DNA of 64,000 nt from an uncultured Alphaproteobacteria bacterium (GTDB lineage Bacteria; Pseudomonadota; Alphaproteobacteria; Micropepsales; Micropepsaceae), in assembly GCA_903897605.1 (NCBI GenBank), contig CAIUCH010000054.1, positions 1-64,000 of the forward strand. The letters are read 5' to 3'. The notes below the pieces were generated by a model. It had not been told where the DNA came from, searched no databases, and saw only the letters and a program-made list of their open reading frames with translations. Made by a program: the position numbers and the translations under genes. This document shows positions 1 to 11,118 of this stretch, piece by piece. Numbering within the stretch: the stretch's first letter is position 1; each line of letters starts with the position of its first letter.

Positions 1-808
1 CGCCCAGGCCGGCGCCGCGATGGCGGCCGACCGCGTCGATTTCATCAATGAACACGATGCAGGGCGAATTCTTCTTGGCCTGTTCGAACATGTCGCGCAC
101 GCGGCTGGCGCCGACGCCCACGAACATTTCGACAAAGTCCGAACCGGAAATGGTGAAGAAGGGCACATTGGCTTCGCCCGCGATGGCGCGCGCCAGCAAG
201 GTTTTGCCGGTGCCCGGCGGGCCGACCAGCAGGACGCCCTTGGGAATGCGGCCACCCAAACGCTGGAATTTCTGCGGGTCGCGCAGGAAGTCGACGATTT
301 CCTTGAGGTCGTCCTTGGCCTCGTCCACACCGGCGACGTCTTCAAACGTGACGCGGCCCTGACGCTCGGTCAAAAGCTTGGCGCGCGATTTGCCGAAGCC
401 CATCGCCTTGCCGCCGCCCGATTGCATCTGGCGCAGGAAGAACACCCACACGCCGATCAACAGCAGCATGGGGAACCAGTTGACCAGGATGCCGACCAGA
501 GACGGCATGCCGTCATCGGCGGGCGCCACGGCGGTATCCACATTGTGCGACTTCAACATCGGCCACAGCGTGGTGTCGTTGGCGGGAACGGTGGTGGTGA
601 AGGGCTGGCCGGAGGTCAGCTCGCCTTTGACCTGTTCACCCTGGAAGGTGACTTTGCGAACCTGGTTCTGCACCACTTCTTCGTTGAATTTGGAATAGCT
701 GATGGCGCTGGCCGTGGTGTGGGTGCCCGTGCCCTGGAACAGGTTGAACAGGAACACCAGCAGGACCGCGATGAGGATCCACAGGCCGAGATTGCGCAAA
801 TTGTTCAA
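1..808 (-). CDS. ftsH: FtsH ATP-dependent zinc metalloprotease, 5' part only
   Basis: Only the first 269 codons are present; the gene runs off the left edge. FtsH is the membrane-anchored AAA+ protease that degrades misfolded membrane proteins and selected regulators. Visible are a first membrane helix (residues 9-24), a periplasmic stretch, a second helix (about 105-125), the linker [24 protein letters not shown], Walker A GPPGTGKT (196-203) and Walker B IVFIDEID (251-258). The protease HExxH region would lie outside the window. No ATG fits; I chose TTG at 806-808, with AAAGGAC about 7 nt upstream. Another in-frame TTG lies at 812-814. tilS lies upstream on the same strand, the usual alphaproteobacterial order. 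Confidence 0.96.
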   Translation of the reverse strand, partial: MNNLRNLGLWILIAVLLVFLFNLFQGTGTHTTASAISYSKFNEEVVQNQVRKVTFQGEQVKGELTSGQPFTTTVPANDTTLWPMLKSHNVDTAVAPADDGMPSLVGILVNWFPMLLLIGVWVFFLRQMQSGGGKAMGFGKSRAKLLTERQGRVTFEDVAGVDEAKDDLKEIVDFLRDPQKFQRLGGRIPKGVLLVGPPGTGKTLLARAIAGEANVPFFTISGSDFVEMFVGVGASRVRDMFEQAKKNSPCIVFIDEIDAVGRHRGAGLG

Positions 809-1016
809 GACCAAAGTCCTTTCACTACTACTTCGGCCCACCGGGCCGACGGCACTACAATTTCAGCCAAAAGCGGCTGCGGCATTCGGGGCCAATGCCC
901 TGCACGCGCACCAACGCCCCGGCACGGTTATTAGATAGGACGTTTCTAGCGTATTGCCAGCCAGCAAAACGTTAAGAGTTTCACGCCCCTTTCGCAATCC
1001 GGGTCGATAGAGCCGG

Positions 1017-2138
1017 TTAACGGGGCTTTTCGCCCGTTCTGGAACTTTCCTTTGCCAGAATAAGGGTTTCCGGTCCAAAGACCCGCTCGGCGCGGGGTGC
1101 CGGAAACAGCCGGCAGCCATGCAGGGTCGCACCCCTGCCCAGCGCGCCCGAAGCAATGCTGTCGAAAAGACGCTCCAACGCCTCGAAACGGGGACGATAG
1201 GCTTGCTTGGCGACCACCATCAGCAGGCTTGCCAGCGCGCGCAGACCGACCTCGCGCGGTGCCGCCATCAGGGACTTGGCATCCAGCAATATACGCGTGC
1301 CGTCCGGCCGCGCCGCACGGGCCAGAACCGCCTCGGTGGCCAATTCCAGCGCGGCGCGGGCGCGCGCCAAATGATTTGCGGCGTCGGCGATACGCGACGG
1401 CGCCAGCCCCGCCGCTTCCAGCGCTGGCATCAGGTGCCGGATGCGGCTTCGGGCAAAGCGCGCCTCGCTGTTCATGGGATCATCCAGCCAGCTTTGGTTC
1501 AGCGTTTTCAAATAAGCGCGCAGCGCGGCACGGGAGATACCCAGCATCGGCCGCGCCAGATTGAGATCCTCGAATTCACTTACCGGGAAAGGCGCCAAAG
1601 CGCGCATCGCGCTCAATCCGTCCAATCCACTGCCGCGGCCCAGGCGCAGCAGAAACGTCTCGGCCTGGTCATCCAACGTGTGGCCGACATAGAGCGTGGC
1701 GATGCCGTGTTTCCTTAGCCAGGCGCCCATCAGGCCATAACGGGCATCGCGCGCCATGGCTTCGATGCCGGATTTTGGCACCGGGCCCTTGCGGGTGAGG
1801 ATATGCGCCGCCAGTCCCGCCTTTCGGGCGAAGCCGGCGGCCTTGCGCGCTTCGGCCGCCGAACTCTTGCGCAAGGCATGATCCACGATCAGCGCCACTG
1901 GCGGCGGGACGCCGCGTGCCTTCGCCCACTCCGCCAGCAAATGCATCAGCGCCAGGGAATCGCCGCCGCCGGACAGGGCCACCGCGCCCGGCCAGGGTGC
2001 GCCCAACGTATCCATCGCCTTGGCGAAATCGCGGCCAAGGACCGTGCTTCTTTTACTTGCAGGCCGCTTTGCGCGCGCCGGCCGCGGTCGCGAGGGTGGC
2101 CGCCGAGGCGTTGGGATATTTGGTCTTGAGCGCGGCAA
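1017..2138 (-). CDS. tilS: tRNA(Ile)-lysidine synthetase TilS
   Basis: This enzyme attaches lysine to C34 of the CAU-anticodon tRNA-Ile using ATP, so that it reads AUA. The PP-loop ATP-binding motif SGGGDS is at residues 56-61 of the 373-residue frame, followed by the N-type ATP pyrophosphatase fold with the GHTLDDQAETFLLRL segment typical of TilS. The longest start (2138) overlaps the cpoB 3' end by 86 nt and gives a basic, Pro/Arg-rich leader of about 40 residues. An ATG at 2015 (MDTLGAPWPGAVALSGGGDS) would put the P-loop close to the N-terminus, as in most relatives, and may be the real start. The family is certain; the start is not. Confidence 0.93.
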   Translation of the reverse strand: MPRSRPNIPTPRRPPSRPRPARAKRPASKRSTVLGRDFAKAMDTLGAPWPGAVALSGGGDSLALMHLLAEWAKARGVPPPVALIVDHALRKSSAAEARKAAGFARKAGLAAHILTRKGPVPKSGIEAMARDARYGLMGAWLRKHGIATLYVGHTLDDQAETFLLRLGRGSGLDGLSAMRALAPFPVSEFEDLNLARPMLGISRAALRAYLKTLNQSWLDDPMNSEARFARSRIRHLMPALEAAGLAPSRIADAANHLARARAALELATEAVLARAARPDGTRILLDAKSLMAAPREVGLRALASLLMVVAKQAYRPRFEALERLFDSIASGALGRGATLHGCRLFPAPRAERVFGPETLILAKESSRTGEKPR

Positions 2139-3033
2139 GGGTGGTGCATCCTCCGCTGGTCTGGCCCTGTGCGATCAGGGCCTGGCCGAGCTTCAACATA
2201 CTATCCGGGCTGCGGATACTGCCCGGATATTTCTTGATCTGCTCCGCGAAGGCCCGGGTGGCGCTGGGATAATCATGCTGCACATAGGCGATGTCGCCGA
2301 TCCAGTAGATCGCTTGGGCCGACAGATCGGTGTCGCCGGGATTGGCGTCGGCATAAGTGCGGAACGATGCGCTGGCTTCGGCATATTGCGCCTTGGCGAG
2401 CAGGTTCATGGCGGTATCGAATTGGGCGGTACCTTTGGCGCCGGACGGCCCGACCGGCGTCGCAGATCTGGGGCCTGATGCCGGGCCGCTATTCATCGGC
2501 AAGGTGCCGAGGGTGCCGGGCGGACGTCCGAGCTGCTGCGGCGCGCCCGACGAAGGCGGTCCGTTGAAAGCCTGACTGTCGCTGCCGATCGGCGGCAACG
2601 GCGTTCCCGGCGTGTAATTGGCAGACGGTCCCGCAGGGCCGGTGGCGGGCGCCGTGCCCGTGGCACCGCAATTGAGGCCCTGCTCATTGGCGTCCGCGCC
2701 CAATTGCTGCGCCGATATCATGCAAAGGCGATAGGCAAAGTCTTTTTGCTGGGCATCGATCTTCTGGCGCAATTCCTGAATCTGATGCCCCAGCTCTTCA
2801 CTGGTGCCGGTGGCATTGGACAGGCTCTGGGTCAGCCCCCTCACCTTGTCTTCGAGTTGTTGCACGCGGCCGGATAGTTGGTTGATCTGATTGTCCTGGC
2901 CATCTTCATGGGCCTGGCGTGCCGCCTTCTCTTCATCGCTTTCGCCGAAAAGCTGGGCATGGGCCGGCATCGCGGTCACGACCGCACCCGACGTCATCAG
3001 GCCGAGAATGAAAAGGGCTGCGCGCATATTCAT
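2053..3033 (-). CDS. cpoB: Tol-Pal system protein CpoB (YbgF)
   Basis: This periplasmic protein links the Tol machine to peptidoglycan synthesis during division. It has 326 residues with a signal peptide ending AHA-Q at about 26. A coiled-coil trimerisation segment (about 40-103, rich in Gln/Leu/Glu) is followed by a Pro/Gly-rich linker and a C-terminal TPR region (about 200-326) with an ALIAQGQ-type helix repeat. GAGG lies 5 nt before the ATG. It follows pal and overlaps tilS. A terminator-like hairpin separates it from pal, so it may be transcribed partly by read-through or from its own promoter. Confidence 0.95.
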   Translation of the reverse strand: MNMRAALFILGLMTSGAVVTAMPAHAQLFGESDEEKAARQAHEDGQDNQINQLSGRVQQLEDKVRGLTQSLSNATGTSEELGHQIQELRQKIDAQQKDFAYRLCMISAQQLGADANEQGLNCGATGTAPATGPAGPSANYTPGTPLPPIGSDSQAFNGPPSSGAPQQLGRPPGTLGTLPMNSGPASGPRSATPVGPSGAKGTAQFDTAMNLLAKAQYAEASASFRTYADANPGDTDLSAQAIYWIGDIAYVQHDYPSATRAFAEQIKKYPGSIRSPDSMLKLGQALIAQGQTSGGCTTLAALKTKYPNASAATLATAAGARKAACK

Positions 3034-3069
3034 GGCTGCCTCAGAACTAACAACGAACCAGGACTAACA

Positions 3070-3103
3070 ATTAAAAAGGGCGCGAGTGAGACCACCCGCG
3101 CCC
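3070..3103 (-). terminator. intrinsic terminator after pal
   Basis: On the minus strand GGGCGCG and CGCGCCC (genomic 3097-3103 and 3078-3084) form a 7-bp stem with a 12-nt loop, followed directly by TTTTT. It begins 22 nt past the pal stop codon and ends about 40 nt before the cpoB start. Confidence 0.8.
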
Positions 3104-3124
3104 ATTTCTAACTTTAAACGTCGA

Positions 3125-3652
3125 TCACGAGTTCGCGCCACCGACGATGACGCTGACGCCGCGACGGTTCTGCGACCAGCAATCTTCGCTGGACTCGGTG
3201 CAGATGGGACGCTCCTTGCCGTAGGAGACGGTTTCCAGACGGCCGGCGGCGACGCCTTGCGCCACCAAGGCTTCCTTCACCGCATTGGCCCGGCGGGCGC
3301 CCAGCGCGAGATTGTATTCGCGGGTACCGCGTTCGTCGGCATGACCTTCGACGGTCAGGCGCACGGACGGATAGCGCGCAAGCCAGGCGGCCTGCTTGGA
3401 CAAGGTGCCCTTGTCATTGTCTTCGATATTGTACTGGTTGAGGGCGAAATGAACGGTGTCGCCGACATTGACCTTAAAGTCCTGGACACTGCCCGGCATG
3501 ATGCTGGACGTGACCGGGGCGGCCATCGGCGCCGGCGGCGGGGCTGCGGGCGGCGGGGCGGTATTGACTGCTTCCTGTTTGTGGGTGCAGGCGCCGAGCA
3601 GCAACGCGGCCGACAAAGCGGCAAATTTCAACGTGCTGGAAAATGTCTTCAT
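3125..3652 (-). CDS. pal: peptidoglycan-associated lipoprotein Pal
   Basis: This outer-membrane lipoprotein binds peptidoglycan and is the target of TolB. It has 175 residues. The lipoprotein signal peptide has a lipobox LGAC with the lipidated Cys at 22. A short Ala/Pro linker follows, then an OmpA-like domain (about 65-172) containing [18 protein letters not shown] and [11 protein letters not shown], the peptidoglycan-binding signature. It lies 273 bp downstream of tolB on the same strand. That spacer holds the exact palindrome GCCAAAATTTTGGC (3752-3765) and is long enough for a separate pal promoter. Confidence 0.98.
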   Translation of the reverse strand: MKTFSSTLKFAALSAALLLGACTHKQEAVNTAPPPAAPPPAPMAAPVTSSIMPGSVQDFKVNVGDTVHFALNQYNIEDNDKGTLSKQAAWLARYPSVRLTVEGHADERGTREYNLALGARRANAVKEALVAQGVAAGRLETVSYGKERPICTESSEDCWSQNRRGVSVIVGGANS

Positions 3653-3925
3653 GGCAATGGGTCTCCCGAGAAAGTGAAGGCGGCGGCGGGTGGCGCCTGA
3701 GTTCCAAAAATTAACACACCCGAAGGCAAAACGTACAAAGCGGCAAAAAGAGCCAAAATTTTGGCGGTTATTGCCCTCGAATCACTAAAATGGAGTTTAG
3801 GGTTCCAGGGGCATTTGCCAATGCTGGAGGTGCCCAGAGCAAGCAAATTTTTGTTTAGAATCATCGCTTCCCTTAGCGGAAGCTTCCGATGTTTCCGGTG
3901 TAAATTCAAACCATGCGTTTGAGGA

Positions 3926-5233
3926 CTACTGGATAAGCGGCGACCAGGCCGGATCGGAAGCATCGCCCGGGGTCATTACCCGAAGCTCGTTGCGGCCCGT
4001 CACATCCACCGAATAGATCTGCGAGCCGCGGTTGTTGGACGCTTCCCGGGTGAACATCAGCACCCGGCCATTGGGCGCCCAGGTGGGTCCTTCGTCGTGA
4101 TAGGCGTTGGTGATCATCCGCTCGCCCGAGCCGTCGGTGCGCATCACCCCGATGGTGAAGTGCGAGCCTTGCTGCTTGGTGAAAGCGATGAGATCGCCGC
4201 GCGGTGACCAGACCGGGGTGCCATTCTCGCCCGCGCCGAAGCTGATGCGGCGCTGGCCCGAGCCGTCGGCATTCATCACATAGATCTGCTTGGTGCCGCC
4301 GCGGTCGGATTCAAACGTGATCTGGCGGCCATCGGGCGAGAAGGACGGCGCGCTGTCGATGGCGGGATCGGTGGTCAGCCGCTGCACCGCGCGCGAGCGC
4401 AGATCCATCACATAGATGTCTGAGTTGCCCCCATTTTCCAAGGTCAGCGCCACGCGGTTGCCGTCCGGCGAGAAACGGGGCGAGAAGGTCATGTTGGGGA
4501 AATTGCCCAACTCTTCCTGGCGGCCGGTTTCCAGATCAAACAGATAAACATGCGGCTTGGTGGCGATGTAGGACATGTAGGCGATCATCTGCGCCGTGGG
4601 ATTGAAGCGCGGCGTCAGCACCAGATAGTCGCCGCGGGTCAGGAAGATCGGATTGGCGCCGTCCTCGTCCATCACAGCCAGGCGCTTGATCCGCTTCAAG
4701 GCGGGGCCGGATTCCGAAATGAAAACGATGCGGGTATCGAAATAACCTTTCTCACCGGTGATGCGCTCATAGATCGCATCCGACACCAGATGCGCCACGC
4801 GGCGCCAATTCTCGGGTTGGGTGAAGAATTGCTGACCCAGCATCTGGCTCTCGCCAAAAACATCCCAGAGGCGAAATTCGACCTTGAGTCTGCCATCGGG
4901 CTGCAAAGTCACCTGCCCCGCCACCAGGCCCTGGGCGTTGATCGCGCGCCAGCTGGCGAAAGTGGGCGCGACATTGATGTTGTTGATGTGCTCGACAAAG
5001 GCGCGCGGGTCGATCGATTTGAACAACCCGGAGCGGTCGAGATCGGCGCGGATCACGCCGGCAATATTGGCGCCCAGCTGCGCCTGGGACGGATCGGCGG
5101 AAATCATGTCGGGAATGGCGATGGGCAGCGGCTGGGCGTTGCCTTGCGTCACGTCCACCTGCAGGGCCGCCGCGGCCGGCAAAGGCGCCAGCGCGGCCAG
5201 GAACAGGGCGCAGACCAGAAGAAATTTCCTCAT
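3926..5233 (-). CDS. tolB: Tol-Pal system translocation protein TolB
   Basis: This periplasmic protein binds Pal and the TolA domain. A signal peptide with cleavage after AAAA (about residue 23) is followed by the N-terminal TolB domain (about 25-165) and a six-bladed beta-propeller of PD40 repeats, seen as repeated SPDG motifs such as [14 protein letters not shown] and [15 protein letters not shown] chose ATG 5233 because GGAG lies about 7 nt upstream and the signal peptide starts MRKFLLV; an upstream in-frame ATG at 5251 would add six residues. It lies 58 nt after tolA. Confidence 0.97.
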   Translation of the reverse strand: MRKFLLVCALFLAALAPLPAAAALQVDVTQGNAQPLPIAIPDMISADPSQAQLGANIAGVIRADLDRSGLFKSIDPRAFVEHINNINVAPTFASWRAINAQGLVAGQVTLQPDGRLKVEFRLWDVFGESQMLGQQFFTQPENWRRVAHLVSDAIYERITGEKGYFDTRIVFISESGPALKRIKRLAVMDEDGANPIFLTRGDYLVLTPRFNPTAQMIAYMSYIATKPHVYLFDLETGRQEELGNFPNMTFSPRFSPDGNRVALTLENGGNSDIYVMDLRSRAVQRLTTDPAIDSAPSFSPDGRQITFESDRGGTKQIYVMNADGSGQRRISFGAGENGTPVWSPRGDLIAFTKQQGSHFTIGVMRTDGSGERMITNAYHDEGPTWAPNGRVLMFTREASNNRGSQIYSVDVTGRNELRVMTPGDASDPAWSPLIQ

Positions 5234-5291
5234 GCCATTCTCCAAAGACATTTCGCCCAGCCTGGTTCCCGAAACGGGCCGATTTTAGGCG

Positions 5292-6122
5292 TCATTGATT
5301 CATCATCTGGCGGGGATCGAAACGCAACGGATTGATCTCGCGCCACTGGCTATAGCGATCCTGGGGCAACTTGTAAGGCTGGCACTGGAAGATGGCGCGG
5401 CGCGCGGCTTCAGCGGCGGCGCGGGTATAGGGATTGCCGGATGACATTGCATCGGATGTGACGCGCCCCGCAGTGCCGTCGGGATTGAGGGCGAGATCGA
5501 AATCCACCACCAGATCGGCGGCGTTGGGCGCCCCCACCGGCGGGCTCCAGCAATGATAGATCTGGCTTTTCAGCGCGTCGGCGAGATCGGCGGTCATGGC
5601 GTTGGCGTCGCCGATGCCTTGCACCACGCGCGGCCCCACCTTGGCATTGGGCGGCGTCTTGGGCGTGGCAGCAAGCTTGTTCAAAAGCGCCGCGAAATCC
5701 TGGCTGGTCTGTTTTTGGGTGGGCTGGGCCGGCTTCTTTGGCTCTTCAACCTTTTCCGGTTTGATCTTGAACTTCGGCAGCGGCGGCTCGGGCGCGGGCT
5801 CGACCTGCTGGAACTGCGGCAAGGGCGGCGCTTCGACGGTGGGCTGCGGCGCCTCGATCTTGGGTGGGGTCGGCGGCGGCGGCGGCGCCATGGCCGCGAC
5901 ATTGGTTTTTTCGGTGATGGTGATGAGATCGACCGGCACCGAATGACTTTCCGGGCTGGCATCGAGCATGCGCGACCAGGTGAAATAGGTCGCCCCGATC
6001 AAGGCGGCATGCAGCAGCAGCGACACCGCCAACCCTGCGCGCGGTCCCCGCGCCGTGGTCGGACGCGGCGGGCGCTGCAAGCCAGCGCGCTTAGCGCGTA
6101 TTTGGTTTAGGCTTTGCGACAT
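5292..6122 (-). CDS. tolA: TolA-like energy transducer (TonB C-terminal type)
   Basis: This links the TolQR proton channel to periplasmic TolB and Pal. It has 276 residues: a cytoplasmic basic tail, one membrane helix (about 30-48) containing the SLLLH segment typical of TonB and TolA proteins, a long Pro/Glu/Lys-rich spacer (about 70-155) and a C-terminal TonB/TolA domain (about 175-276). Its place between tolR and tolB identifies it as TolA rather than TonB. The start overlaps the tolR 3' end by 32 nt, which suggests translational coupling. Confidence 0.93.
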   Translation of the reverse strand: MSQSLNQIRAKRAGLQRPPRPTTARGPRAGLAVSLLLHAALIGATYFTWSRMLDASPESHSVPVDLITITEKTNVAAMAPPPPPTPPKIEAPQPTVEAPPLPQFQQVEPAPEPPLPKFKIKPEKVEEPKKPAQPTQKQTSQDFAALLNKLAATPKTPPNAKVGPRVVQGIGDANAMTADLADALKSQIYHCWSPPVGAPNAADLVVDFDLALNPDGTAGRVTSDAMSSGNPYTRAAAEAARRAIFQCQPYKLPQDRYSQWREINPLRFDPRQMMNQ

Positions 6123-6539
6123 CGGTTACCAGCCCGATATGGGTGAAGCCGGCGCTTGCGAGCAGACCCATCACCACCATCACCCGGCCATAATCCACCG
6201 TCTTGTCCCCGCGCACGAAAATGCGCTGGTCGTAGCCGTTCTGCGAGATCGCCTGCAGCTTGGGCACCAGCGCATCCTCGGTGATGGCTTCCTTCTGCAG
6301 ATAGATCTTGCCGTCCTTGGCGACGGTGACGGACAGCGGTTCCTTGTCCTGGCCCAGCGCCGGCGCGCGGGTCTTGGGCAGATCGACCGGCACGCCCACC
6401 GTCAGAAGCGGCGCCGTCACCATGAAGACGATCAGCAGCACCAGCATCACGTCGACAAAAGGCGTGACGTTGATTTCGGACATGGCGGGGCTGCGCTTGC
6501 GACGTCCCCGCGATCCGACATGGTGCATGACCGACGGCA

Positions 6540-6540
<1 letters not shown>
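6091..6540 (-). CDS. tolR: TolR protein (ExbD/TolR family)
   Basis: This inner-membrane partner of TolQ has 149 residues. The single membrane helix (about 26-46) follows the signature NVTPFVDVMLVLLIVFMV, in which Asp30 is the conserved protonatable residue of the channel. The periplasmic domain ends KPKPNTR. The start overlaps the tolQ stop in a TGATG arrangement. Confidence 0.97.
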
Positions 6541-7415
<875 letters not shown>

Positions 7416-7500
7416 GAGAACAACCTTGTTCGCGCGGGCGCGCGGCGGAGATGCGCATTTAAAATTGGCCGAAGTAGGGCGGCCTTTCGCCGAATCACTG

Positions 7501-7950
7501 TCAAGTATCTGTTTCTACGAGAAAAGGTGTCAACAAATCCCGCAGCGACAAAGGCAAGCGTCGCGGCTTTCCCGTTAACGTGATGATGCAGGCTTCGATC
7601 CGCCCATCCATCAGCAAAATGTCACCGGCAGTGATCTTCTGGACCGCTTCGATGCGCGCGCCGGAAAGGGCGATGAGCGCGGTCCGAACCGTGAGCGTGT
7701 CGTCGACCCGCGCCGGGCGAAGATAGCGGGCCCGGACCTCGCGGATCGCCCAGACAGTGGGCTCATCGCTGTCGAGATCGGCCATCTTGGTGACCCCGGC
7801 AAGGCGGAAGAATTCGGTGCGGGCGCGCTCCATATAGCGCAGGTAATTGGCGTGATAGACCACACCCGAAAGATCGGTATCCTCGTAATAAACGCGCAGC
7901 TGCAGGACATGAATCTTGCCGTCGAAATGGCCCAGCCCGGCGACGCTCAT
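7501..7950 (-). CDS. ybgC: Tol-Pal-associated acyl-CoA thioesterase YbgC
   Basis: A 149-residue hot-dog-fold (4HBT) thioesterase that hydrolyses acyl-CoA or acyl-ACP and is usually encoded with tolQ. The active-site loop [20 protein letters not shown] spans residues 21-40, with the likely catalytic Asp26 and His33. The start overlaps the ruvB stop by 4 nt (ATGA), so it is translationally coupled to the ruv genes. Confidence 0.95.
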   Translation of the reverse strand: MSVAGLGHFDGKIHVLQLRVYYEDTDLSGVVYHANYLRYMERARTEFFRLAGVTKMADLDSDEPTVWAIREVRARYLRPARVDDTLTVRTALIALSGARIEAVQKITAGDILLMDGRIEACIITLTGKPRRLPLSLRDLLTPFLVETDT

Positions 7951-9008
7951 GCATCGCCTTCGTCGGAAAAGAGCCCGATCTGGGAAGGATCGCGCGGCGG
8001 GGCGGCAAGGCCCAGATGGCCATAGGCCTGGCCGGTCAAAAGCCGCCCGCGCGGCGTGCGCTGCACGAAGCCCTGCTGCATCAGATAAGGCTCGACGATC
8101 TCCTCGATGGCGTCGCGCGCCTCGCCCAGGGCGGCGGCGATGGTCTCGATGCCGACCGGGCCGCCGCCGAAATTCTCGGCGATCAAGGTGAGATAGCGCT
8201 TGTCGAAGCCGTCGAGACCCCGGCGGTCCACTTCCAGACGGGTCAAGGCAGCGTCGGCGATGCGGGCATCGACTTTCGCCTGGCCGCTGACCGATGCGAA
8301 GTCGCGCACCCGTTTGAGCAGACGTCCGGCAATGCGGGGCGTGCCGCGGGCGCGGCCGGCGATTTCGTGCGCGCCTTCCGCCGTCAGATCGAAACCCAGC
8401 ACCCGGGCGCCGCGCGCAACGATCGAGCAGAGTTCGTCGGCGGTGTAGAAATTGAGCCGCACCGGAATGCCGAAGCGGTCACGCAGCGGCGTGGTGATCA
8501 GGCCCGAGCGGGTGGTGGCGCCGACGAGCGTAAAAGGCGCCAGCTGGATCTTCACCGAGCGCGCCGAAGGCCCTTCGCCGATCACAAGATCGAGCTCGAA
8601 ATCCTCCATCGCGGGATAAAGAATTTCTTCCACCGCCGGACTGAGGCGATGGATTTCGTCGATGAACAGAACGTCGCGCGGTTCCAGGTTGGTGAGAATG
8701 GCGGCAAGATCGCCGGCCTTCGCCAGCACCGGACCGGAGGTGGAGCGGAAATTGACCCCCAATTCTCGCGCCACGATTTGCGCCAAGGTGGTCTTGCCCA
8801 AGCCCGGCGGGCCGGAGAACAGGACATGATCCAGCGCCTCACCGCGCGTCTTGGCGGCTTCGATGAAGATCTTCAGATTCTCGCGCGCCTGTTGCTGGCC
8901 GACAAAATCGGACAGGGTCTTGGGGCGCAGCGAGAATTCCAGAGAGTCGTCTTCGGTGCGTTCCGGCGTAGTGATACGCGCCTCTTCATTTTTCGAGGCT
9001 TTCGCCAT
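7947..9008 (-). CDS. ruvB: Holliday junction branch migration helicase RuvB
   Basis: The AAA+ motor of the RuvABC resolvasome, 353 residues. Walker A GPPGLGKT is at 66-73 and Walker B LFIDEIH at 114-120. Sensor 1 lies in [11 protein letters not shown], and the C-terminal winged helix carries [16 protein letters not shown]. It starts on the base following the ruvA stop codon, so the two are tightly coupled. Confidence 0.98.
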   Translation of the reverse strand: MAKASKNEEARITTPERTEDDSLEFSLRPKTLSDFVGQQQARENLKIFIEAAKTRGEALDHVLFSGPPGLGKTTLAQIVARELGVNFRSTSGPVLAKAGDLAAILTNLEPRDVLFIDEIHRLSPAVEEILYPAMEDFELDLVIGEGPSARSVKIQLAPFTLVGATTRSGLITTPLRDRFGIPVRLNFYTADELCSIVARGARVLGFDLTAEGAHEIAGRARGTPRIAGRLLKRVRDFASVSGQAKVDARIADAALTRLEVDRRGLDGFDKRYLTLIAENFGGGPVGIETIAAALGEARDAIEEIVEPYLMQQGFVQRTPRGRLLTGQAYGHLGLAAPPRDPSQIGLFSDEGDA

Positions 9009-9611
9009 CTAGCGTCCCATCCCGCGCAAAGCTTCGCGCAGCAGCGCCCCGGTTTCGGCGCCATCGCCAAGATCATTTCCAGCCCGCGCCACCGCCTCGG
9101 CCGCCTGGCCTTCGGAATAACCCAGCTTCAACAGCGCTGCCACCGCATCGGCGGTGGGACCGCGCGGCGCCGCCATGGGCGCATGCATGTCGTCGTCGCT
9201 CCGCAGCATCAGAGCGGGTGCCTTGTCTTTCAATTCGGTGGCGATGCGCAGCGCCAGCTTGGGGCCGACACCGGGCGCGCGCCCGATCATCGCCTTGTCC
9301 GACAGCGCCAGCGCCCGTTGGAGCTCGCGGGGCGACAAGGTCGAGAGAACCGACAGCGCCACTTTGGAACCCACATTCTGCACCGTCTGCAGCAGCCGGA
9401 ACCATTCGCGTTCCTCGGCGCTGGCGAAACCATAGAGCCGGATCGCGTCATCGCTGACTTTCATTTCGATCATCAACGACGCATGCGCCCCCGCTGCAAG
9501 CCGCGACAGGGTGGTGGACGGACATTGCACCAGATAGCCGACGCCACCGACATCCAGGATCACGGCATCCTCGGCGATGCTGTCTACGATGCCGGTGAGT
9601 TTTCCGATCAT
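9009..9611 (-). CDS. ruvA: Holliday junction DNA-binding subunit RuvA
   Basis: 200 residues. The N-terminal OB fold begins MIGKLTGIVDSI and includes GGVGYLVQCP. Two helix-hairpin-helix elements follow (LLQTVQNVGSKVALSVLS and APGVGPKLALRIATELKDK), and the C-terminal RuvB-contacting domain (about 150-200) contains ALLKLGYSEGQAAEAV. The true start is ATG 9611, which overlaps the ruvC stop by 4 nt; a longer open frame continues upstream but only through ruvC in the wrong frame. Confidence 0.97.
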   Translation of the reverse strand: MIGKLTGIVDSIAEDAVILDVGGVGYLVQCPSTTLSRLAAGAHASLMIEMKVSDDAIRLYGFASAEEREWFRLLQTVQNVGSKVALSVLSTLSPRELQRALALSDKAMIGRAPGVGPKLALRIATELKDKAPALMLRSDDDMHAPMAAPRGPTADAVAALLKLGYSEGQAAEAVARAGNDLGDGAETGALLREALRGMGR

Positions 9612-10120
9612 AAGCGCGCCATCATCATGCGGGCGCGCGTGCCGGAAAGATGCGCATGCGTGATCGCCGCCGCCAGCGCATCGGCGGCATCGGCTTGCTT
9701 GACGCCACAGGTTGGCAAGAGCCGCTTGACCATGAATTGCACCTGGTCCTTGCCGGCGTGCCCCGCGCCCACCACGCATTTCTTGATGTGGTTGGGGGAA
9801 TATTCGGCGATTTCCAACCCCGCTTCCGCCGCTGCCAGCAGCGCCATGGCGCGGGCATGGCCCAGCTTCAGCGCCGCCGACGGATCGCGCGCCACGAAAG
9901 CCAGTTCGACCGCGATAGCCTGCGGCGCCAGCCGCGCGATCACGGCAGTCAGCTCGCGGTGCAGGGCCAGTAGCCGCAATCCCAGCCCCAAGGCGGGCTT
10001 GGTGGCGATGACACCATGTTCGATGTGGGATAGTCGGGTGCCGTCGAGCGAAATCACGCCCCAACCCATCGCACTGAGGCCGGGATCCAGGCCAAGAATA
10101 CGAATCGCGGTGGCCGCCAT
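9608..10120 (-). CDS. ruvC: crossover junction endodeoxyribonuclease RuvC
   Basis: The Holliday-junction resolvase. From ATG 10120 it has 170 residues, close to the usual size, and begins MAATAIRILGLDPGLSAMGW with the first catalytic Asp at 12. The further acidic residues lie in AVELAFVARD and QADAADALA. I preferred 10120 because AAAGG lies 5 nt upstream; an in-frame ATG at 10156 would add 12 residues unlike the family. It is coupled to ruvA by an ATGA overlap. Confidence 0.94.
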   Translation of the reverse strand: MAATAIRILGLDPGLSAMGWGVISLDGTRLSHIEHGVIATKPALGLGLRLLALHRELTAVIARLAPQAIAVELAFVARDPSAALKLGHARAMALLAAAEAGLEIAEYSPNHIKKCVVGAGHAGKDQVQFMVKRLLPTCGVKQADAADALAAAITHAHLSGTRARMMMARL

Positions 10121-10180
10121 GACGGCCTTTGTGCCCGTTCTGTTCGCCTGCATCAATCGGCAAGGCTGCCAAAAACCTGG

Positions 10181-10927
10181 CTATTCGTTCAGCTTGGCAA
10201 TCAGGGCGTCGGACAGCTCGTAATTGCCATAGACATTCTGAACGTCGTCATGATCGTCCAGAATTTCCACCAGCTTCATCAAGGATTCGCCCGCTTCTTC
10301 CGGCACCGCGACCGTGTTCTTCGGGCGCCAGGTGATGGCGGCGGAGGCCGGCGCGCCCAGCTTGGCTTCAAGCGCGTCGCGCACCTGGGCGAAGCTTTCG
10401 ATGCTGGTGAGGAATTCATGGCTGTCCGCGGTGGAGACACACTCGTCGGCGCCCGCGTCCAGCGCCACTTCCAGCATCTGGTCCTCGCCGCCTTTGTCGG
10501 CCGGATAGGAGATCGCCCCCACATGATCGAACATGAAGGCGACCGAGCCGGTCTCGCCCATCGCGCCGCCATATTTGGCGAAGGTTGAGCGCACATCCGC
10601 CGAGGTGCGGTTGCGGTTGTCGGTCATCGCTTCCACGATGATGGCGACGCCGCCCGGCCCGCGGCCTTCATAGCGGATCTCGTCATAATTCTCGGCGTCG
10701 TTGCCGCCCGCCTTTTTGATCGCCCGCTCGATATTGTCCTTGGGCATGGATTCCGCCTTGGCGGCGATGATGGCGGTGCGCAGCCGCGCGTTCAGCGCAG
10801 GGTCCGGCAACCCGGCCTTGGCGGCGACGGTGATTTCGCGGGCGAGCTTGGAGAAGAGCTTGGAGCGCTCCTTATCCTGGCGTCCCTTGCGGAACATGAT
10901 GTTCTTGAACTGACTATGGCCGGCCAT
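10181..10927 (-). CDS. yebC: YebC/PmpR family (TACO1-like) regulatory protein
   Basis: 248 residues, the family's normal length, beginning [19 protein letters not shown] and containing ERAIKKAGG and [14 protein letters not shown], the hallmark of the family. Members are annotated as transcriptional regulators; some are reported to relieve ribosome stalling. In many bacteria it lies directly before ruvC, as here, with a 60-nt gap. Confidence 0.96.
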   Translation of the reverse strand: MAGHSQFKNIMFRKGRQDKERSKLFSKLAREITVAAKAGLPDPALNARLRTAIIAAKAESMPKDNIERAIKKAGGNDAENYDEIRYEGRGPGGVAIIVEAMTDNRNRTSADVRSTFAKYGGAMGETGSVAFMFDHVGAISYPADKGGEDQMLEVALDAGADECVSTADSHEFLTSIESFAQVRDALEAKLGAPASAAITWRPKNTVAVPEEAGESLMKLVEILDDHDDVQNVYGNYELSDALIAKLNE

Positions 10928-11118
10928 TTTTCACCATTTGACGAATTGGACCGCGGCCGGATCGGTCCCGGCTGCGTTTCGCGCCGGCCAAATAGCCGCC
11001 CCATCCGTTCGGTTTCAAGTCCCGGTTGCTTGTGCCAAGCCCGGCCGCGGGGGCAGGATGGCCCGATAGCTGTTGCGATTCATCCGATATTCCCAGACCG
11101 ATTTCTAAGGAGACCCAG

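Noticed and set aside
3649-3963. 104-codon minus-strand frame between tolB and pal
   Set aside because: It overlaps both the pal start and the tolB end, has no ribosome-binding site and no recognisable domain; the gap more likely holds the pal promoter.
9009-10172. A single 387-codon protein spanning ruvA and upstream sequence
   Set aside because: Only the last 200 codons are RuvA; the rest is ruvC read in the wrong frame.
8016-10223. 735-codon open frame on the plus strand across ruvB, ruvA and ruvC
   Set aside because: It is an antisense shadow of three convincing minus-strand genes in GC-rich DNA; its product has no protein-like domains.
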